NCBI RefSeq assembly: GCF_007988945.1
Contig: NZ_BJVC01000002.1
Location: forward strand, 434,001-498,000
Source of the DNA: Swaminathania salitolerans
GTDB lineage: Bacteria; Pseudomonadota; Alphaproteobacteria; Acetobacterales; Acetobacteraceae
Length of the DNA stretch: 64,000 nucleotides
Reading direction: 5' to 3'
The stretch's first letter is position 1; each line of letters opens with the position of its first letter. Below, piece by piece: positions 20,209 to 29,579 of this stretch. The notes beneath the pieces are model-generated. The model saw only the letters and a list, made by a program, of their open reading frames with translations, was not told where the DNA came from and searched no databases. A program made the translations under genes and the position numbers.

Positions 20209-21078
20209 TCAAGCGTCCAGCAGAGAAAGTGGCGGCTGGAGACGCGGACAGAAAAAACCGGACCGCCCCGCCTGGACGATACGCCGTATGCCACCGCAGG
20301 CCGGATAGCCGGGACATTCCGGGCAGGGTTGCCCCTCGCGCGCATAGACCTTGTGGAGATGCTGGAACGCGCCCGGCCTGCCCTGGGCATCCACATAATC
20401 CCGCAGGGTCGATCCTCCCGCCTCGATGGCCTCCCTGAGCACGGCCGGAATGATTTCGGCAAGACGCGTCACTTCCTCGACCGTCAGGGAGGCGGAGACA
20501 CGTTCCGGATGGATCCGCGCCCGATAGAGAATCTCGGACACATAGATATTGCCGAGCCCCGCCACGACGCGCTGATCGAGAAGGGTTATCTTGATCGGAC
20601 CGCGCTTCCCCCGCAGCTGCGCGACGAGATGCGCCGCATCGAACCCGCTCTCGAGCGGATCGGTCCCGAGATCTCTCAGAAGCGGATGTGCAAGCTCCCT
20701 GCCGCCGTCGAGAAGAAGAAAACAGCCGAACCGTCTCGGATCGACGAGGCCGACCCGCGAGGAATCGTCGAAGGTCAGGGTGACGTGCTCGTGACGCAGC
20801 GGGGTATAGCCCGCCCGCGCCTCGGCTCCCGGCGTGATGCGGATGCGGCCGCTCATGCCGAGATGGATGAGAAGGGTCGGCCCGCGAACGAGGCCGACCA
20901 GCAGGTATTTGCCGAGCCGCGTGACCTCCCTGACCCGCTTGCCATCGGCACGGATGGAGAGATCGTCCGGCACTGGCCAGCGGAGATCGGCCCGCGTCTC
21001 GCTGCTGATGATGCGCCGGTCCCGCAGGGCAGCCCGCAAACCGAGGAGGATGGTTTCGACTTCTGGTAGCTCTGGCAT
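20209..21078 (-). CDS. mutM: Formamidopyrimidine-DNA glycosylase with atypical zinc finger
   Basis: A 289-residue bifunctional glycosylase/AP lyase removing 8-oxoguanine and formamidopyrimidines. The start is placed at the ATG giving MPELPEVET, because Pro2 must become the N-terminal catalytic nucleophile and Glu3 follows. A longer frame from 21093 would bury it. The catalytic Lys in RLGKYLLV, the LIHLGMSG motif and GLGNIYVSEIL are present. The C-terminal zinc finger is odd: CPEC and PAC precede GGIRRIVQAGRSGFFC, and the final canonical Cys is Leu (CPRLQ). The first base of this divergent gene is only 30 bases from ubiE. Confidence 0.95.
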   Translation of the reverse strand: MPELPEVETILLGLRAALRDRRIISSETRADLRWPVPDDLSIRADGKRVREVTRLGKYLLVGLVRGPTLLIHLGMSGRIRITPGAEARAGYTPLRHEHVTLTFDDSSRVGLVDPRRFGCFLLLDGGRELAHPLLRDLGTDPLESGFDAAHLVAQLRGKRGPIKITLLDQRVVAGLGNIYVSEILYRARIHPERVSASLTVEEVTRLAEIIPAVLREAIEAGGSTLRDYVDAQGRPGAFQHLHKVYAREGQPCPECPGYPACGGIRRIVQAGRSGFFCPRLQPPLSLLDA

Positions 21079-21108
21079 CTTGGGAGCTGACACTATATCC
21101 AGAAGAGC

Positions 21109-21894
21109 ATGACCGACAACGCATCATTTCCCCATCCCGACTCAGCCAGCGGCGAGAGGGAGGAGACAACCGATTTCGGATATCGCTCCGTCCCGAGAGC
21201 CGAGAAGAAACCGCTCGTGCGCGCCGTGTTCGACAGCGTCGCCGGACGCTACGACGTGATGAACGACATGATGTCGCTCGGCATTCACCGTGTATGGAAG
21301 AGGATCTTCATCTCGACCCTCGCACCGCGCGGCGATCTCAAGCTGCTCGATCTGGCGGGGGGCACGGGCGATATCAGCTTCGGCTGGCTGCGCGGCGGCG
21401 GCGGCCCGGCCCTGCTGACCGATATCAATGCCTCGATGCTCGAGGTCGGTCGCTCCCGGGCCGCGAGCAAGGGCTATCTGCGCGATATCGAGTTCTCGGT
21501 CGTGGATGCCGAGGCGATTCCCCTGCCCGATCGCAGCGTCGACCGGGTGTCGATCGCCTTCGGTCTCAGGAACTGCACGGACAAGGATGCGGTCCTGCGC
21601 GAGGCGCGCCGCGTCCTGCGTCCGGGCGGGCGATTCTGCTGCCTCGAATTCTCCCACGTCCAGGTTGCGGCGCTCGCGCCGATCTATGACGCATGGTCCT
21701 TCGGCGTCCTGCCGAAAATGGGCCAGATCATCGCAAAGGATTCGGAGAGCTATCGCTATCTCGCCGAGAGCATCCGCACCTTCCCCGAGCAGGACGTCCT
21801 GGCGGAGATGATGCGCAAGGCTGGGCTCGAGAAGGTCGGCTATCAGAACCTGTCGGGGGGCATCGCCGCCATTCACTCCGGCTGGAGGCTCTGA
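21109..21894 (+). CDS. ubiE: Ubiquinone/menaquinone biosynthesis C-methyltransferase
   Basis: A 261-residue SAM-dependent methyltransferase acting on 2-polyprenyl-6-methoxy-benzoquinol in ubiquinone synthesis. It carries the UbiE signature FDSVAGRYDVMNDMMSLGIHRVWK (about 42-65), SAM motif LLDLAGGTGDISFGW (about 78-92) and AFGLRNCTDKDAVLREARRVLRPGG. There is a short N-terminal extension. It is followed after 8 bases by coaBC on the same strand. In related genomes ubiB commonly lies between ubiE and coaBC, and it is absent here. Confidence 0.96.
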   Translation: MTDNASFPHPDSASGEREETTDFGYRSVPRAEKKPLVRAVFDSVAGRYDVMNDMMSLGIHRVWKRIFISTLAPRGDLKLLDLAGGTGDISFGWLRGGGGPALLTDINASMLEVGRSRAASKGYLRDIEFSVVDAEAIPLPDRSVDRVSIAFGLRNCTDKDAVLREARRVLRPGGRFCCLEFSHVQVAALAPIYDAWSFGVLPKMGQIIAKDSESYRYLAESIRTFPEQDVLAEMMRKAGLEKVGYQNLSGGIAAIHSGWRL

Positions 21895-21902
21895 GTCCTT
21901 CG

Positions 21903-23369
21903 ATGGCAGCCCGCGTCATCCTGATCATCGGGGGCGGCATCGCCGCCTATCGAACGCTGGATGTCATCAGGATCCTCCGCAGGCGAGGCATTGACGTGAC
22001 CTGCGTCATGACCGAGGCGGCGAGCCATTTCGTGACCCCGCTCTCCGTTCAGGCCCTGTCGGGTGAAGCCGTCCATCGCGATCTTCTCTCCCTCGCCGAA
22101 GACAGCAGCATGGATCACATTGCGCTCTCGCGAAGTGCCGATCTGCTCGTTCTGTGTCCTGCCTCGGCCAATCTCCTTGCCAGAATGGCCCATGGCCTTG
22201 CGGACGATCTCGCAACCACGCTGCTTCTCGCCACGGACAAGCCGGTTCTCGCCGCCCCGGCCATGAATGTCCGGATGTGGGAGAATCCGGCCACGCAGCG
22301 AAATCTTTCCCTGCTTCGCGCACAGGGTTGCCATTTCGTGGGTCCGGATGAAGGCGAGATGGCCTGCGGCGAGTTCGGCCCAGGGCGGCTGAGCACCCCC
22401 GATGCCATCGTCGATGCGATCGAGGCCCGTCTGCCGCGCAGCTTTGCCCGTTCGGGTCAGGCTTCTGCAAGCCAGATACATGCGGGGCAGGCTCGTGCAG
22501 GACAGGCGCTTGCAGGACAGGCGCCTGCGGAGCGGGTTCCTGCCAGGCAGCCTCTCTCCGGGCGCAGCGTTCTCGTTACGGCCGGTCCGACCCAGGAACC
22601 GATCGATCCCGTCCGGTTCATCGCCAACCGCTCTTCCGGGCGGCAGGGTTATGCCATAGCGGCGGCCTGTGCCGCACTCGGCGCCGAGGTGACGCTCGTG
22701 AGCGGACCGACGAATCTGCCCTGCCCGGAAGGCGTCAGACGTATCGACGTGACCACGGCCTGCGATATGGATGCCGCCTGCAAGGCGGCCCTCCCCGTGG
22801 ATGCGGCGATCTGCACTGCAGCCGTGGGCGATTGGCGGGTCGCGGAACCCGCATTGCAGAAACGCAAGAAGCCCCACGAGAAACCCCGGACAGGAACGGC
22901 GGCGCAGCCTGCGTCTTCTCTCACCCTGACACTCGTCGAAAACCCGGATATTCTCGCGAGCCTCTCACGGCCCGGCCCCGATCGGCCCGCGCTGGTCGTC
23001 GGTTTCGCCGCAGAGACAGAGGCGCTCGAGAGCCATGCCCGGGAAAAACGGCAACGCAAGGGATGCGACTGGCTTCTTGCGAACGATGTGGGCGCAGGCA
23101 GCTCGGTTTTCGGTGGAGACCGGAACACGATTCTCTTTCTGACCGCGACCGAGACCACCCTCTGGCCGGAGCTTCCCAAAGCGACGATCGGCAGGGCTCT
23201 CGCCGATCGTATCGCCGCCTTTTTCTCCGGTCACATCGCCCGGACACGGCACTCCGCCTCCCCCACCGCTGCCGATCCTGAAACCGATCCTGCCACCGAC
23301 CCTGCCATCGACCCTGCACCCGCCTCCCCAGGCGATCAGTCCCCGGCCGGTACGGCCGAAACGAGGTAA
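21903..23369 (+). CDS. coaBC: Bifunctional phosphopantothenoylcysteine decarboxylase/phosphopantothenate--cysteine ligase
   Basis: A 488-residue two-domain enzyme of coenzyme A synthesis. The N-terminal CoaC flavoprotein domain (1-180) has [13 protein letters not shown], catalytic His in [39 protein letters not shown] and the substrate-clamp Cys in [12 protein letters not shown]. The C-terminal CoaB domain starts at about 225 ([31 protein letters not shown]) and includes [16 protein letters not shown]. Between them is a 35-residue repetitive Ala/Gly/Gln linker. The C-terminus is a 45-residue Asp/Pro/Thr repeat tail ([10 protein letters not shown]). The ATG is preceded by TGAGTCCTTCG, so the start may be translationally coupled to ubiE. 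dut follows after 7 bases. Confidence 0.95.
   Translation: MAARVILIIGGGIAAYRTLDVIRILRRRGIDVTCVMTEAASHFVTPLSVQALSGEAVHRDLLSLAEDSSMDHIALSRSADLLVLCPASANLLARMAHGLADDLATTLLLATDKPVLAAPAMNVRMWENPATQRNLSLLRAQGCHFVGPDEGEMACGEFGPGRLSTPDAIVDAIEARLPRSFARSGQASASQIHAGQARAGQALAGQAPAERVPARQPLSGRSVLVTAGPTQEPIDPVRFIANRSSGRQGYAIAAACAALGAEVTLVSGPTNLPCPEGVRRIDVTTACDMDAACKAALPVDAAICTAAVGDWRVAEPALQKRKKPHEKPRTGTAAQPASSLTLTLVENPDILASLSRPGPDRPALVVGFAAETEALESHAREKRQRKGCDWLLANDVGAGSSVFGGDRNTILFLTATETTLWPELPKATIGRALADRIAAFFSGHIARTRHSASPTAADPETDPATDPAIDPAPASPGDQSPAGTAETR
22450..22555 (+). repeat. Degenerate short tandem repeats in the coaBC interdomain linker
   Basis: Imperfect repeats of about 15 bases of the form CAGGCGCTTGCAGGA encode alternating Gly-Gln-Ala units between the CoaC and CoaB domains. 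They are expected to be length-variable and structurally neutral. Confidence 0.6.
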
Positions 23370-23376
23370 CACCATC

Positions 23377-23838
23377 ATGTCTCCCCTCCCCGTCGAGATT
23401 GTCAGACTGCCCCATGCCGAAGGGCTCGACCTCCCGCATTATGCAAGCAGCGGTGCCGCCGGGATGGATCTGCTCGCGGCCATCGACGAACCCCGCATCG
23501 TTGCCCCGGGATCCCGCATCCTCGTCCCGACCGGCCTGCGTGTCGGCCTTCCCTCGGGATACGAGCTTCAGATCCGCCCGCGCTCCGGTCTCGCCCTGAA
23601 ACACGGTATTACCCTGCCGAACACGCCGGGTACGATCGATGAGGATTATCGGGGAGAAATCGGCGTCATCGTTCTCAATGCCGGTACGGAGTCCTTCACG
23701 ATCACCCGCGGCATGCGGATCGCCCAGGCCGTGCTCGCACCCGTCACGCGTTTGACATGGGTCGAGGTTTCTGAACTGGATGAGACCTCACGCGGTACGG
23801 GCGGGTTCGGAAGCACCGGCCTGTGCCGCCCCGGCTGA
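23377..23838 (+). CDS. dut: Deoxyuridine 5'-triphosphate nucleotidohydrolase
   Basis: A 153-residue trimeric dUTPase that hydrolyses dUTP to dUMP, preventing uracil incorporation. The five motifs are visible: [43 protein letters not shown] with the catalytic Asp, [10 protein letters not shown] and the C-terminal [10 protein letters not shown] loop. Full length. It lies 7 bases after coaBC, ending the ubiE-coaBC-dut run. Confidence 0.97.
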   Translation: MSPLPVEIVRLPHAEGLDLPHYASSGAAGMDLLAAIDEPRIVAPGSRILVPTGLRVGLPSGYELQIRPRSGLALKHGITLPNTPGTIDEDYRGEIGVIVLNAGTESFTITRGMRIAQAVLAPVTRLTWVEVSELDETSRGTGGFGSTGLCRPG

Positions 23839-24026
23839 ACGCCAGTCCCTGCCGGACAAGACGCCTTCATCCGGCATCCGGGCGAAAAGACCGGCCGGGA
23901 CCGATAGAGGCCGGTCCGGGATATCGGAGCCGGAACTGACATTGAAAACGGCTGGACGTCACGGGACCGGCACTGGGCCGCCCCCGGACCGGTCGGGCCG
24001 AAGCATGGTAACGAGGTAGGGAGATC
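23839..24026 (+). other. Spacer before the ABC transporter genes
   Basis: This 188-base spacer has no gene. It ends in a good Shine-Dalgarno (AGGGAG at about 24018) for the permease and must contain its promoter if it is not read from dut. Confidence 0.5.
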
Positions 24027-25727
24027 ATGTCGCCATTCCGGGCGAGACGCGGCACACGAAGCCTTGACCGCAAGGCCGGCCTGACAGCATCGCTGATCGG
24101 CATTCTCGTCGTGGTCGCTGCGCTCGCCGCGTTTTCGCGCTTCCTGCCTGCACAGATCGCCCTGCCCCACGGCGCGATCAAGGCGCCGCATTTCCGCGCG
24201 CTGGGCGGGCTCGCGGTTCTGGGCGGGGATCTCGGGCACACAACCTTGCGCATGGCCCTGGCAACCGGAACGGGAAGCGCGATGGGCGGCGTTCTCGCGC
24301 TGCTCGCCGGCAGGGTTTCCGCACTGGAAGGGCCGATCCGCGTCTGTCTCGGCGGGCTGCACATGATGCCCCTGCTGTGTCTTCTTCCGTTTCTGCATCT
24401 CCTCGGCACCGAAGTCGCGCTGATCGGCGTCGCCGCGCTGTGCTTCGCTGCGCCCGTGGCCAGTGCGGCGCTGGACTCGTGGAGCCGTATCCCGCGCGCC
24501 TTCGACGATGCGACCCGGGCGCTCGGTCTGACCAGCTGGCAGCGCCTGTGGCGTCTGGAGGCTCCTTTCGCCATTCCTTACTGCGTGACGGCACTTGCCC
24601 GAGCGATGCCGCTCGCCTGGTGTGTGCTGATCGGGGCGGAAATGCTCCCTGTCGATGGCGTGCTCCCGACCCGTCCCGGCCTTGGAACCCATGCGATGCA
24701 GGCCGCAGCCCTCGGCTCCGTGAAACAGAGCTTTCTCTCGGCCGGGCTGCTGGCCCTTCTCGTCGCGGCGTACGATCTCTGCCTCGTCTTTCCCTCCCAG
24801 ATCTGGGCCGATCGCTATCGCATCTCGCCCGTTTTCGACGACAACACGGACCCGCTTCCCCTGCGTCTGTGGCGTCGTACCCGCTTTCTCAAACGCGGTG
24901 CGGAACGCTTCCGACAGGGCCTGGGCTGGGTGGGAACGCTGCGTCTGGGTGGCACGGGCGCGCGCGCGACCCGCGCGGAAACGCGCGCCTCGCCCCTTAT
25001 CGGGCTCTCGTCGCTCCTTTTCCTTCTTCTGATCGCGCTCGGGTTTTTCTATCGGCATCACGCGCTCGATCTGCGCGATCTGGAACGCGTCACGCTTGCA
25101 AGCCTGCTTTCCGCCCTGCGCGTCACCCTCGCGCTCTGCGTGGCCCTTCTGGTCTGGGTTCCCGTCGGCGTCTGGCTGAGCCTGCCGCCGAGCCGGAGCG
25201 GGAGCATTCGCTCCGTTGCGCGGTTCTGCGTGCTTTATCCGAAAAACGTTCTCTTTCCGCTTCTGGTCCTGCTCGCCATCGCCATCGGCCTTGGCAACAC
25301 GGTCTGGCCGCTTCTGCTCGTGCTCTTTCACGTCCAGTTCGTGTTCCTCGCGCAGGTTCTGCGGGGCATGCGCAGTTTCCCGCCCGATCTGCTCCGGGCC
25401 GCACAGAACCTCCAGCTTCGCGGCTGGCTCTGGTGGCGTCGCGTTCTCCTCCCCGGGCTTGCACCCGCCTTGCTCGAAGGTGTCAGCGCCGCCTCCTTCG
25501 CCGGGTGGTCGATCCTGATCCTTGCCGAACGCAATGCGTGGCGCCTTCAGAGTCACGATGGCGGCGGTATCGGCGCCTTCGTGGCCCGGGCGATCGCTAC
25601 AGGGGATCTGCCGCGCGTCGTGCTCGGCGCGGCGGTGCTCACCCTGTGCATCGCGCTCGGCGAAATTCTCGTCTGGCATCCGGTGCGCCTTCAGATACGT
25701 CGCCGTATGAGCGCCTCATCGTCATGA
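24027..25727 (+). CDS. ABC transporter permease with two fused permease domains
   Basis: A 566-residue integral membrane protein made of two tandem binding-protein-dependent transport permease domains. The first (about 60-265) has the EAA-type loop DDATRALGLTSWQRLWRLEAPFAIPY. The second (about 355-555) has DLLRAAQNLQLRGWLWWRRVLLPGLAPALL. They are joined by a cytoplasmic, basic linker (about 275-330). A fused pair needs only one gene to supply the transporter's membrane dimer. It overlaps the downstream ATPase start region and is clearly in an operon with it. Similarity is to the NitT/TauT class, but no solute-binding protein is encoded nearby, so the substrate is unknown. Confidence 0.9.
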   Translation: MSPFRARRGTRSLDRKAGLTASLIGILVVVAALAAFSRFLPAQIALPHGAIKAPHFRALGGLAVLGGDLGHTTLRMALATGTGSAMGGVLALLAGRVSALEGPIRVCLGGLHMMPLLCLLPFLHLLGTEVALIGVAALCFAAPVASAALDSWSRIPRAFDDATRALGLTSWQRLWRLEAPFAIPYCVTALARAMPLAWCVLIGAEMLPVDGVLPTRPGLGTHAMQAAALGSVKQSFLSAGLLALLVAAYDLCLVFPSQIWADRYRISPVFDDNTDPLPLRLWRRTRFLKRGAERFRQGLGWVGTLRLGGTGARATRAETRASPLIGLSSLLFLLLIALGFFYRHHALDLRDLERVTLASLLSALRVTLALCVALLVWVPVGVWLSLPPSRSGSIRSVARFCVLYPKNVLFPLLVLLAIAIGLGNTVWPLLLVLFHVQFVFLAQVLRGMRSFPPDLLRAAQNLQLRGWLWWRRVLLPGLAPALLEGVSAASFAGWSILILAERNAWRLQSHDGGGIGAFVARAIATGDLPRVVLGAAVLTLCIALGEILVWHPVRLQIRRRMSASSS

Positions 25728-25741
25728 TCATGGAGCCTGTC

Positions 25742-27061
25742 ATGCAGGAAAGCCTGCTCTCGATCCGTCATTGCCTTCAGGTCTATCAGAAGCAGAGCAG
25801 CACCGATCTTCCCGTTCTGGAAGACGTCAGCTTCGATCTTCATACAGGTGAAATCGTGGGGCTGGTCGGACGCTCCGGATCGGGCAAGAGCACGCTTCTG
25901 CGGATTGCCTCCGGCCTCGTGAAACCGAGCGCCGGGGAGGTTCTCTGGAAGGGACGTGCCCTGACCGGCCCGACGCCGGATATTGCGATGGTCTTCCAGT
26001 CCTTCGCCCTGTTCCCCTGGCTGACGGTCGCCCAGAACATCATGCTGGGCCTCGAGGCGAAGCGGTTGGCCAGGATCGAATGCGAGAAACGCGCCGATGA
26101 GATGATCGATCTGATCGGGCTGAGCGGCTATGAGAATGCCCTGCCGAAAGAACTCTCCGATTCGATGCAGCAGCGCGTCGGCCTTGCGCGCGCGCTCGTC
26201 ATGCAGCCCGATCTCCTGCTGATGGACGAGCCGTTCTCGTCACTGGACGTGCTGACTGCCGAAAACCTGCGAACCGATCTGATCGAATTATGGTACGAAA
26301 ACCGCCTCCCGACCCGGGCGATGATGATGGTCACCCATAATGTCGAGGAGGCCGTTCTGATGTGCGACAGGATCCTGCTCTTCTCCTCGAATCCCGGACG
26401 GGTTTCCCACGAGCTGACCGTCCCCTTCCCGCATCCGCGCAACCGCGACGATGCCGAATTCCGACGTTTCGTCGATCATATCTACACCCTCATGACACGA
26501 CGCGCGCCGCTCGTCTCCGAAGCGAGTCTCGATGGTCCTGCGAGTGCGCCGCCGCCGAATCCGATGGCGCTCGTCCTGCCCCCGATCCCGATCAATGTCC
26601 TTGTCGGATTGCTCGAGACCATCGCCGCGGCGCCCTTGCTGGGACGCGCGGATCTGCCTCTTCTGACGGAGCGGCTACAGATGGCGCTCGACGATCTGTT
26701 TCCGCTCGGAGAGTCGTTGCAGCTTCTGGGACTCGCCGAACTGGAAGACGGCGATATCCTCATGACGGAAACCGGCACGCGGTTCGTTCTCGCGGATCAG
26801 GACGAGCGGCGCGAGATCATGCGAACGGCGCTTCTGCATCATATCCCGCTCATCCGGTCCATCCGCGCCGTGCTTGACGAGCGCTCGGGACACAGGACGG
26901 GCGCGGGCCGGTTCAGGCATGAACTCGAGGAGTCGATGTCACCCGATTATGCCGAACAGACACTCATGACCGCGATCAACTGGGCGCGCTATACAGAGCT
27001 GTTCGACTTCGACGAGGAAGCCGACCAGTTCATGCTCGACCGGGAAAACGCCGGATACTGA
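25742..27061 (+). CDS. NitT/TauT-type ABC transporter ATPase with C-terminal AAA-associated domain
   Basis: A 439-residue protein. The ABC ATPase domain (1-250) has Walker A GRSGSGKSTLL, the Q loop VFQSFALFPWLTV, Walker B PDLLLMDEPFSSLD and the switch His in MMVTHNVEEAVL. The usual LSGGQ signature is replaced by LSDSMQQRVGLARAL. The C-terminal 170 residues form the AAA-associated domain seen on some nitrate/sulfonate-type ATPases. The start at 25742 has GGAG six bases upstream. An ATG at 25724 overlapping the permease stop (ATGA) is an alternative. Its substrate is unknown. Confidence 0.9.
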   Translation: MQESLLSIRHCLQVYQKQSSTDLPVLEDVSFDLHTGEIVGLVGRSGSGKSTLLRIASGLVKPSAGEVLWKGRALTGPTPDIAMVFQSFALFPWLTVAQNIMLGLEAKRLARIECEKRADEMIDLIGLSGYENALPKELSDSMQQRVGLARALVMQPDLLLMDEPFSSLDVLTAENLRTDLIELWYENRLPTRAMMMVTHNVEEAVLMCDRILLFSSNPGRVSHELTVPFPHPRNRDDAEFRRFVDHIYTLMTRRAPLVSEASLDGPASAPPPNPMALVLPPIPINVLVGLLETIAAAPLLGRADLPLLTERLQMALDDLFPLGESLQLLGLAELEDGDILMTETGTRFVLADQDERREIMRTALLHHIPLIRSIRAVLDERSGHRTGAGRFRHELEESMSPDYAEQTLMTAINWARYTELFDFDEEADQFMLDRENAGY

Positions 27062-27073
27062 GCCCCGGGGGGA

Positions 27074-27634
27074 TCAGGCTTTCAGCCTGTCCCGGTACAT
27101 CTTGCGCGCCTTGGCGACCTTCGGCGCGACGACCGCGCTGCAATAGGCCGTTTCGGGGTTGCGGGCGAAGTAGTCGTGATGCTTCTCCTCCGCCTCCCAG
27201 AAAGGCGCTGGACCGGCTATCTCCGTGACCAGCGGGTCGGGCCAGATACCGGATCGTTCGATCTCCTGCGTCACCGCCTGCGCCGATTTCCCCTGTCCCT
27301 CGTCCAGCGCGAAAATCACCGAACGATACTGGGTACCGATATCGTTTCCCTGACGGTTTCGCTGCGTCGGGTCATGCGTGGTGTAGAAGATCCTGAGCAG
27401 ATCCTCATAGCTGATCTGACCGGGATCGAAGACGATCTCGACGACTTCGGCATGGCCTGTCGCACCCGTGCATACCTGTTCGTAGCTCGGGTTTTCCCAC
27501 CGTCCGCCTGCATAGCCGGGCCTGACGGACAGGACACCGCGAAGCCCCGAGAAAATGGCCTCGGTGCACCAGAAACAGCCGCCTCCCAGAAGGGCTTTGT
27601 CGAACTGCGCTTCACTCATACTGGCCTCACTCAT
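27074..27634 (-). CDS. msrA: Peptide-methionine (S)-S-oxide reductase
   Basis: A 186-residue repair enzyme reducing methionine-S-sulfoxide in proteins. The catalytic GGCFWCTEA motif is at about 18-26, followed by RPGYAGG, ATGHAEVVEIVFDP and DPTQRNRQGNDIGTQYRS. The first 12 residues contain a duplicated MSEA, so the second ATG at 27619 is an alternative start. It is convergent with the ABC genes, only 12 bases apart, and starts 7 bases beyond the stop of the upstream ester hydrolase gene, so the two may be cotranscribed. Confidence 0.96.
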   Translation of the reverse strand: MSEASMSEAQFDKALLGGGCFWCTEAIFSGLRGVLSVRPGYAGGRWENPSYEQVCTGATGHAEVVEIVFDPGQISYEDLLRIFYTTHDPTQRNRQGNDIGTQYRSVIFALDEGQGKSAQAVTQEIERSGIWPDPLVTEIAGPAPFWEAEEKHHDYFARNPETAYCSAVVAPKVAKARKMYRDRLKA

Positions 27635-27641
27635 ATTGGCC

Positions 27642-29579
27642 TCATTGGGTCACGACAGGAAGATAGATGCTGCTCGCCTGGGCGCCGCCACGGTGAACCG
27701 ACTGCGTGGCGATCCGGTAATCGGCGGGCTTCGCATCGAAGATGTTCGAGACATAGGTTTGAGGGTTGCGATCGTAAAGGGGGAACCACGAGGACTGGAT
27801 CTGCACCATGATCCGGTGCCCGGGCAGGAAGACGTGGTTCACGGCAGGCAGGACGAAACGGTATTCCTCGACCTTGTTTGCCGGAATGGCCTCGGGGCGC
27901 TCGAAGCTGTGGCGGTATCGTCCCCGGAAGATATCCATCGAAATCGGGAGTTCGTAGCCGCCCATTTCCGGACGATCGGCCGTGATCCCGGGATAGACGT
28001 CGATGATCTTGACGACCCAGTCGGCATCCGTGCCCGAAGTGGCGGCAAAGAGGCTCGCGGAAGGAACCCCGGAAACCCGCACGGGATGATCGAGAGGCGC
28101 TGTCTCATAGGTCAGCACATCCGGACGGGCCTCGGCAAAACGCTGATCGCTGACGAGCCAGGGCTTCCAGCGCTTGCTGTCGTCGAAATTATAGGGTCGC
28201 GTCACGAAGGGCACGGGATGCGCAGGGTCGGACACGAAGCTGTCGACACCGGGTTTGGCCCGCGCGAATGCCAGTCCGCGATCGTCCTGCAGATACAGAC
28301 GCTCGCCCGTCCCGAGACAGGTCTCCTGACAATCGGCAAGCCATCCCCTCAGCCTGTCCCAGTGGTTCTCACCCGTATTGTAGATGATCGCGTCCTCGAG
28401 ATTGACCTTCGGGCTTCCCGGCTTGAGATACTGGTCGAAGAAGGGACGCATGATCGTCTTGCGATACCAGAGCGCCGTATCCCCGTCGAAATGGAGCGGC
28501 CCGAGGGTCGAGCCGTCGTAATTGACCCCGCTGTGACGCCAGGGTCCCATGACGAGGATATTGGGCACCTTCGGATGATCCTTCCGCAGGGCCATCCAGC
28601 TGTGGATGGCACCCCACATATCCTCCTGGTCCCATAATCCCTGCTCCCAGATCGTCGGGACGGAGAGGGGATGTTTCGCAAGCAGCCGGTCCAGCGCCTG
28701 ATCCTGCCAGAACGCATCATAGGCCGGATGGGCCTTCAGACGTTGCCACCATGGAAACTGGTCGAGCCCCGCTGCGGTGGCGAACGCACCGGCCGAGCCG
28801 GCTTCGAGAAAATTGGTGTAATCGTCCGCGTTATGACGGGGGATCGCGTCTCCCTCGCCACGGGCGCTCATCTCCATCGTGAAATAGTCGAAGCTCCCCT
28901 GACGGAAGGCGCCGTAGTGGAACCAGTCATCTCCCATCCAGCCATCGACCATCGGGCTTTCCGGTGCGGCCACCTTGAGAGCGGGATGCGGGTGGAGAAG
29001 CGCCATGACGACGGTCCACCCCTCATAGGACGATCCGGTCATGCCGACGCGCCCGTTGCTCTCCCTGACGTTCTTGACCAGCCAGTCGATCGTGTCGAAG
29101 GCGTCGGTCGTATCGTCCGTCTTGCTTGTGTTGAGCGGGCCGATCGGCGGTCGTGTCATCACGTAGTCGCCCTCGGATCCGAACTTGCCGCGGACATCCT
29201 GGAAGACCCTGATATAGCCCGCATCGACGAATACGCCGTCGCCCTGGGGAAGAAGATTCCTCATGCGATACGCATCGGGCACGCGGTTCGCGCGCTCGGA
29301 TGCGTGATACGGCGTACGAGTGAGAAGGATCGGCGCCTCATGCGGTTTCGCGCTCCGCGGAATGACGATGACCGTATGGAGCCTGACTCCGTCACGCATG
29401 GGGATCATCACCTCGTGCTTGACGTAGTCCCGCCCCGCCTCCGCCTTCCTGACCTCCGCCGGGATGTCCGAACCGCCCTGCACCATGTCGGGCGTGACCG
29501 ACTGGGCATGGGCGACGGACAGACCGAACAGACAGGACGACATCATGAGGACGGATTTGATACGTGGGGACAAATGCAC
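27642..29579 (-). CDS. Alpha-amino-acid ester hydrolase (CocE/NonD, S15-like)
   Basis: A 645-residue exported alpha/beta hydrolase. A signal peptide is present (VHLSPRIKSVLMMSSCLFGLSVAHAQ). The nucleophile is Ser184 in the G-x-S-Y-x-G motif TGSSYEGW, and the carboxylate-cluster region PESPMVDGWMGDDWFHYGAFRQG is present. The protein resembles closely, along its length, the ester hydrolases known from Acetobacter that hydrolyse or transfer alpha-amino acyl esters and beta-lactam side chains. The GTG at 29579 is chosen because it directly opens the signal peptide. A longer frame to 29672 gives an unlikely N-terminus. The natural substrate is unclear. Confidence 0.93.
   Translation of the reverse strand: MHLSPRIKSVLMMSSCLFGLSVAHAQSVTPDMVQGGSDIPAEVRKAEAGRDYVKHEVMIPMRDGVRLHTVIVIPRSAKPHEAPILLTRTPYHASERANRVPDAYRMRNLLPQGDGVFVDAGYIRVFQDVRGKFGSEGDYVMTRPPIGPLNTSKTDDTTDAFDTIDWLVKNVRESNGRVGMTGSSYEGWTVVMALLHPHPALKVAAPESPMVDGWMGDDWFHYGAFRQGSFDYFTMEMSARGEGDAIPRHNADDYTNFLEAGSAGAFATAAGLDQFPWWQRLKAHPAYDAFWQDQALDRLLAKHPLSVPTIWEQGLWDQEDMWGAIHSWMALRKDHPKVPNILVMGPWRHSGVNYDGSTLGPLHFDGDTALWYRKTIMRPFFDQYLKPGSPKVNLEDAIIYNTGENHWDRLRGWLADCQETCLGTGERLYLQDDRGLAFARAKPGVDSFVSDPAHPVPFVTRPYNFDDSKRWKPWLVSDQRFAEARPDVLTYETAPLDHPVRVSGVPSASLFAATSGTDADWVVKIIDVYPGITADRPEMGGYELPISMDIFRGRYRHSFERPEAIPANKVEEYRFVLPAVNHVFLPGHRIMVQIQSSWFPLYDRNPQTYVSNIFDAKPADYRIATQSVHRGGAQASSIYLPVVTQ

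Noticed and set aside
22903-23604. Minus-strand frames over coaBC/dut
   Set aside because: They are antisense to well-identified genes and have Arg/Gly-rich shadow composition.
23646-25679. 677-residue minus-strand frame
   Set aside because: It is antisense to the ABC permease and dut, Glu/Arg/Gln-rich, with no recognisable domain.
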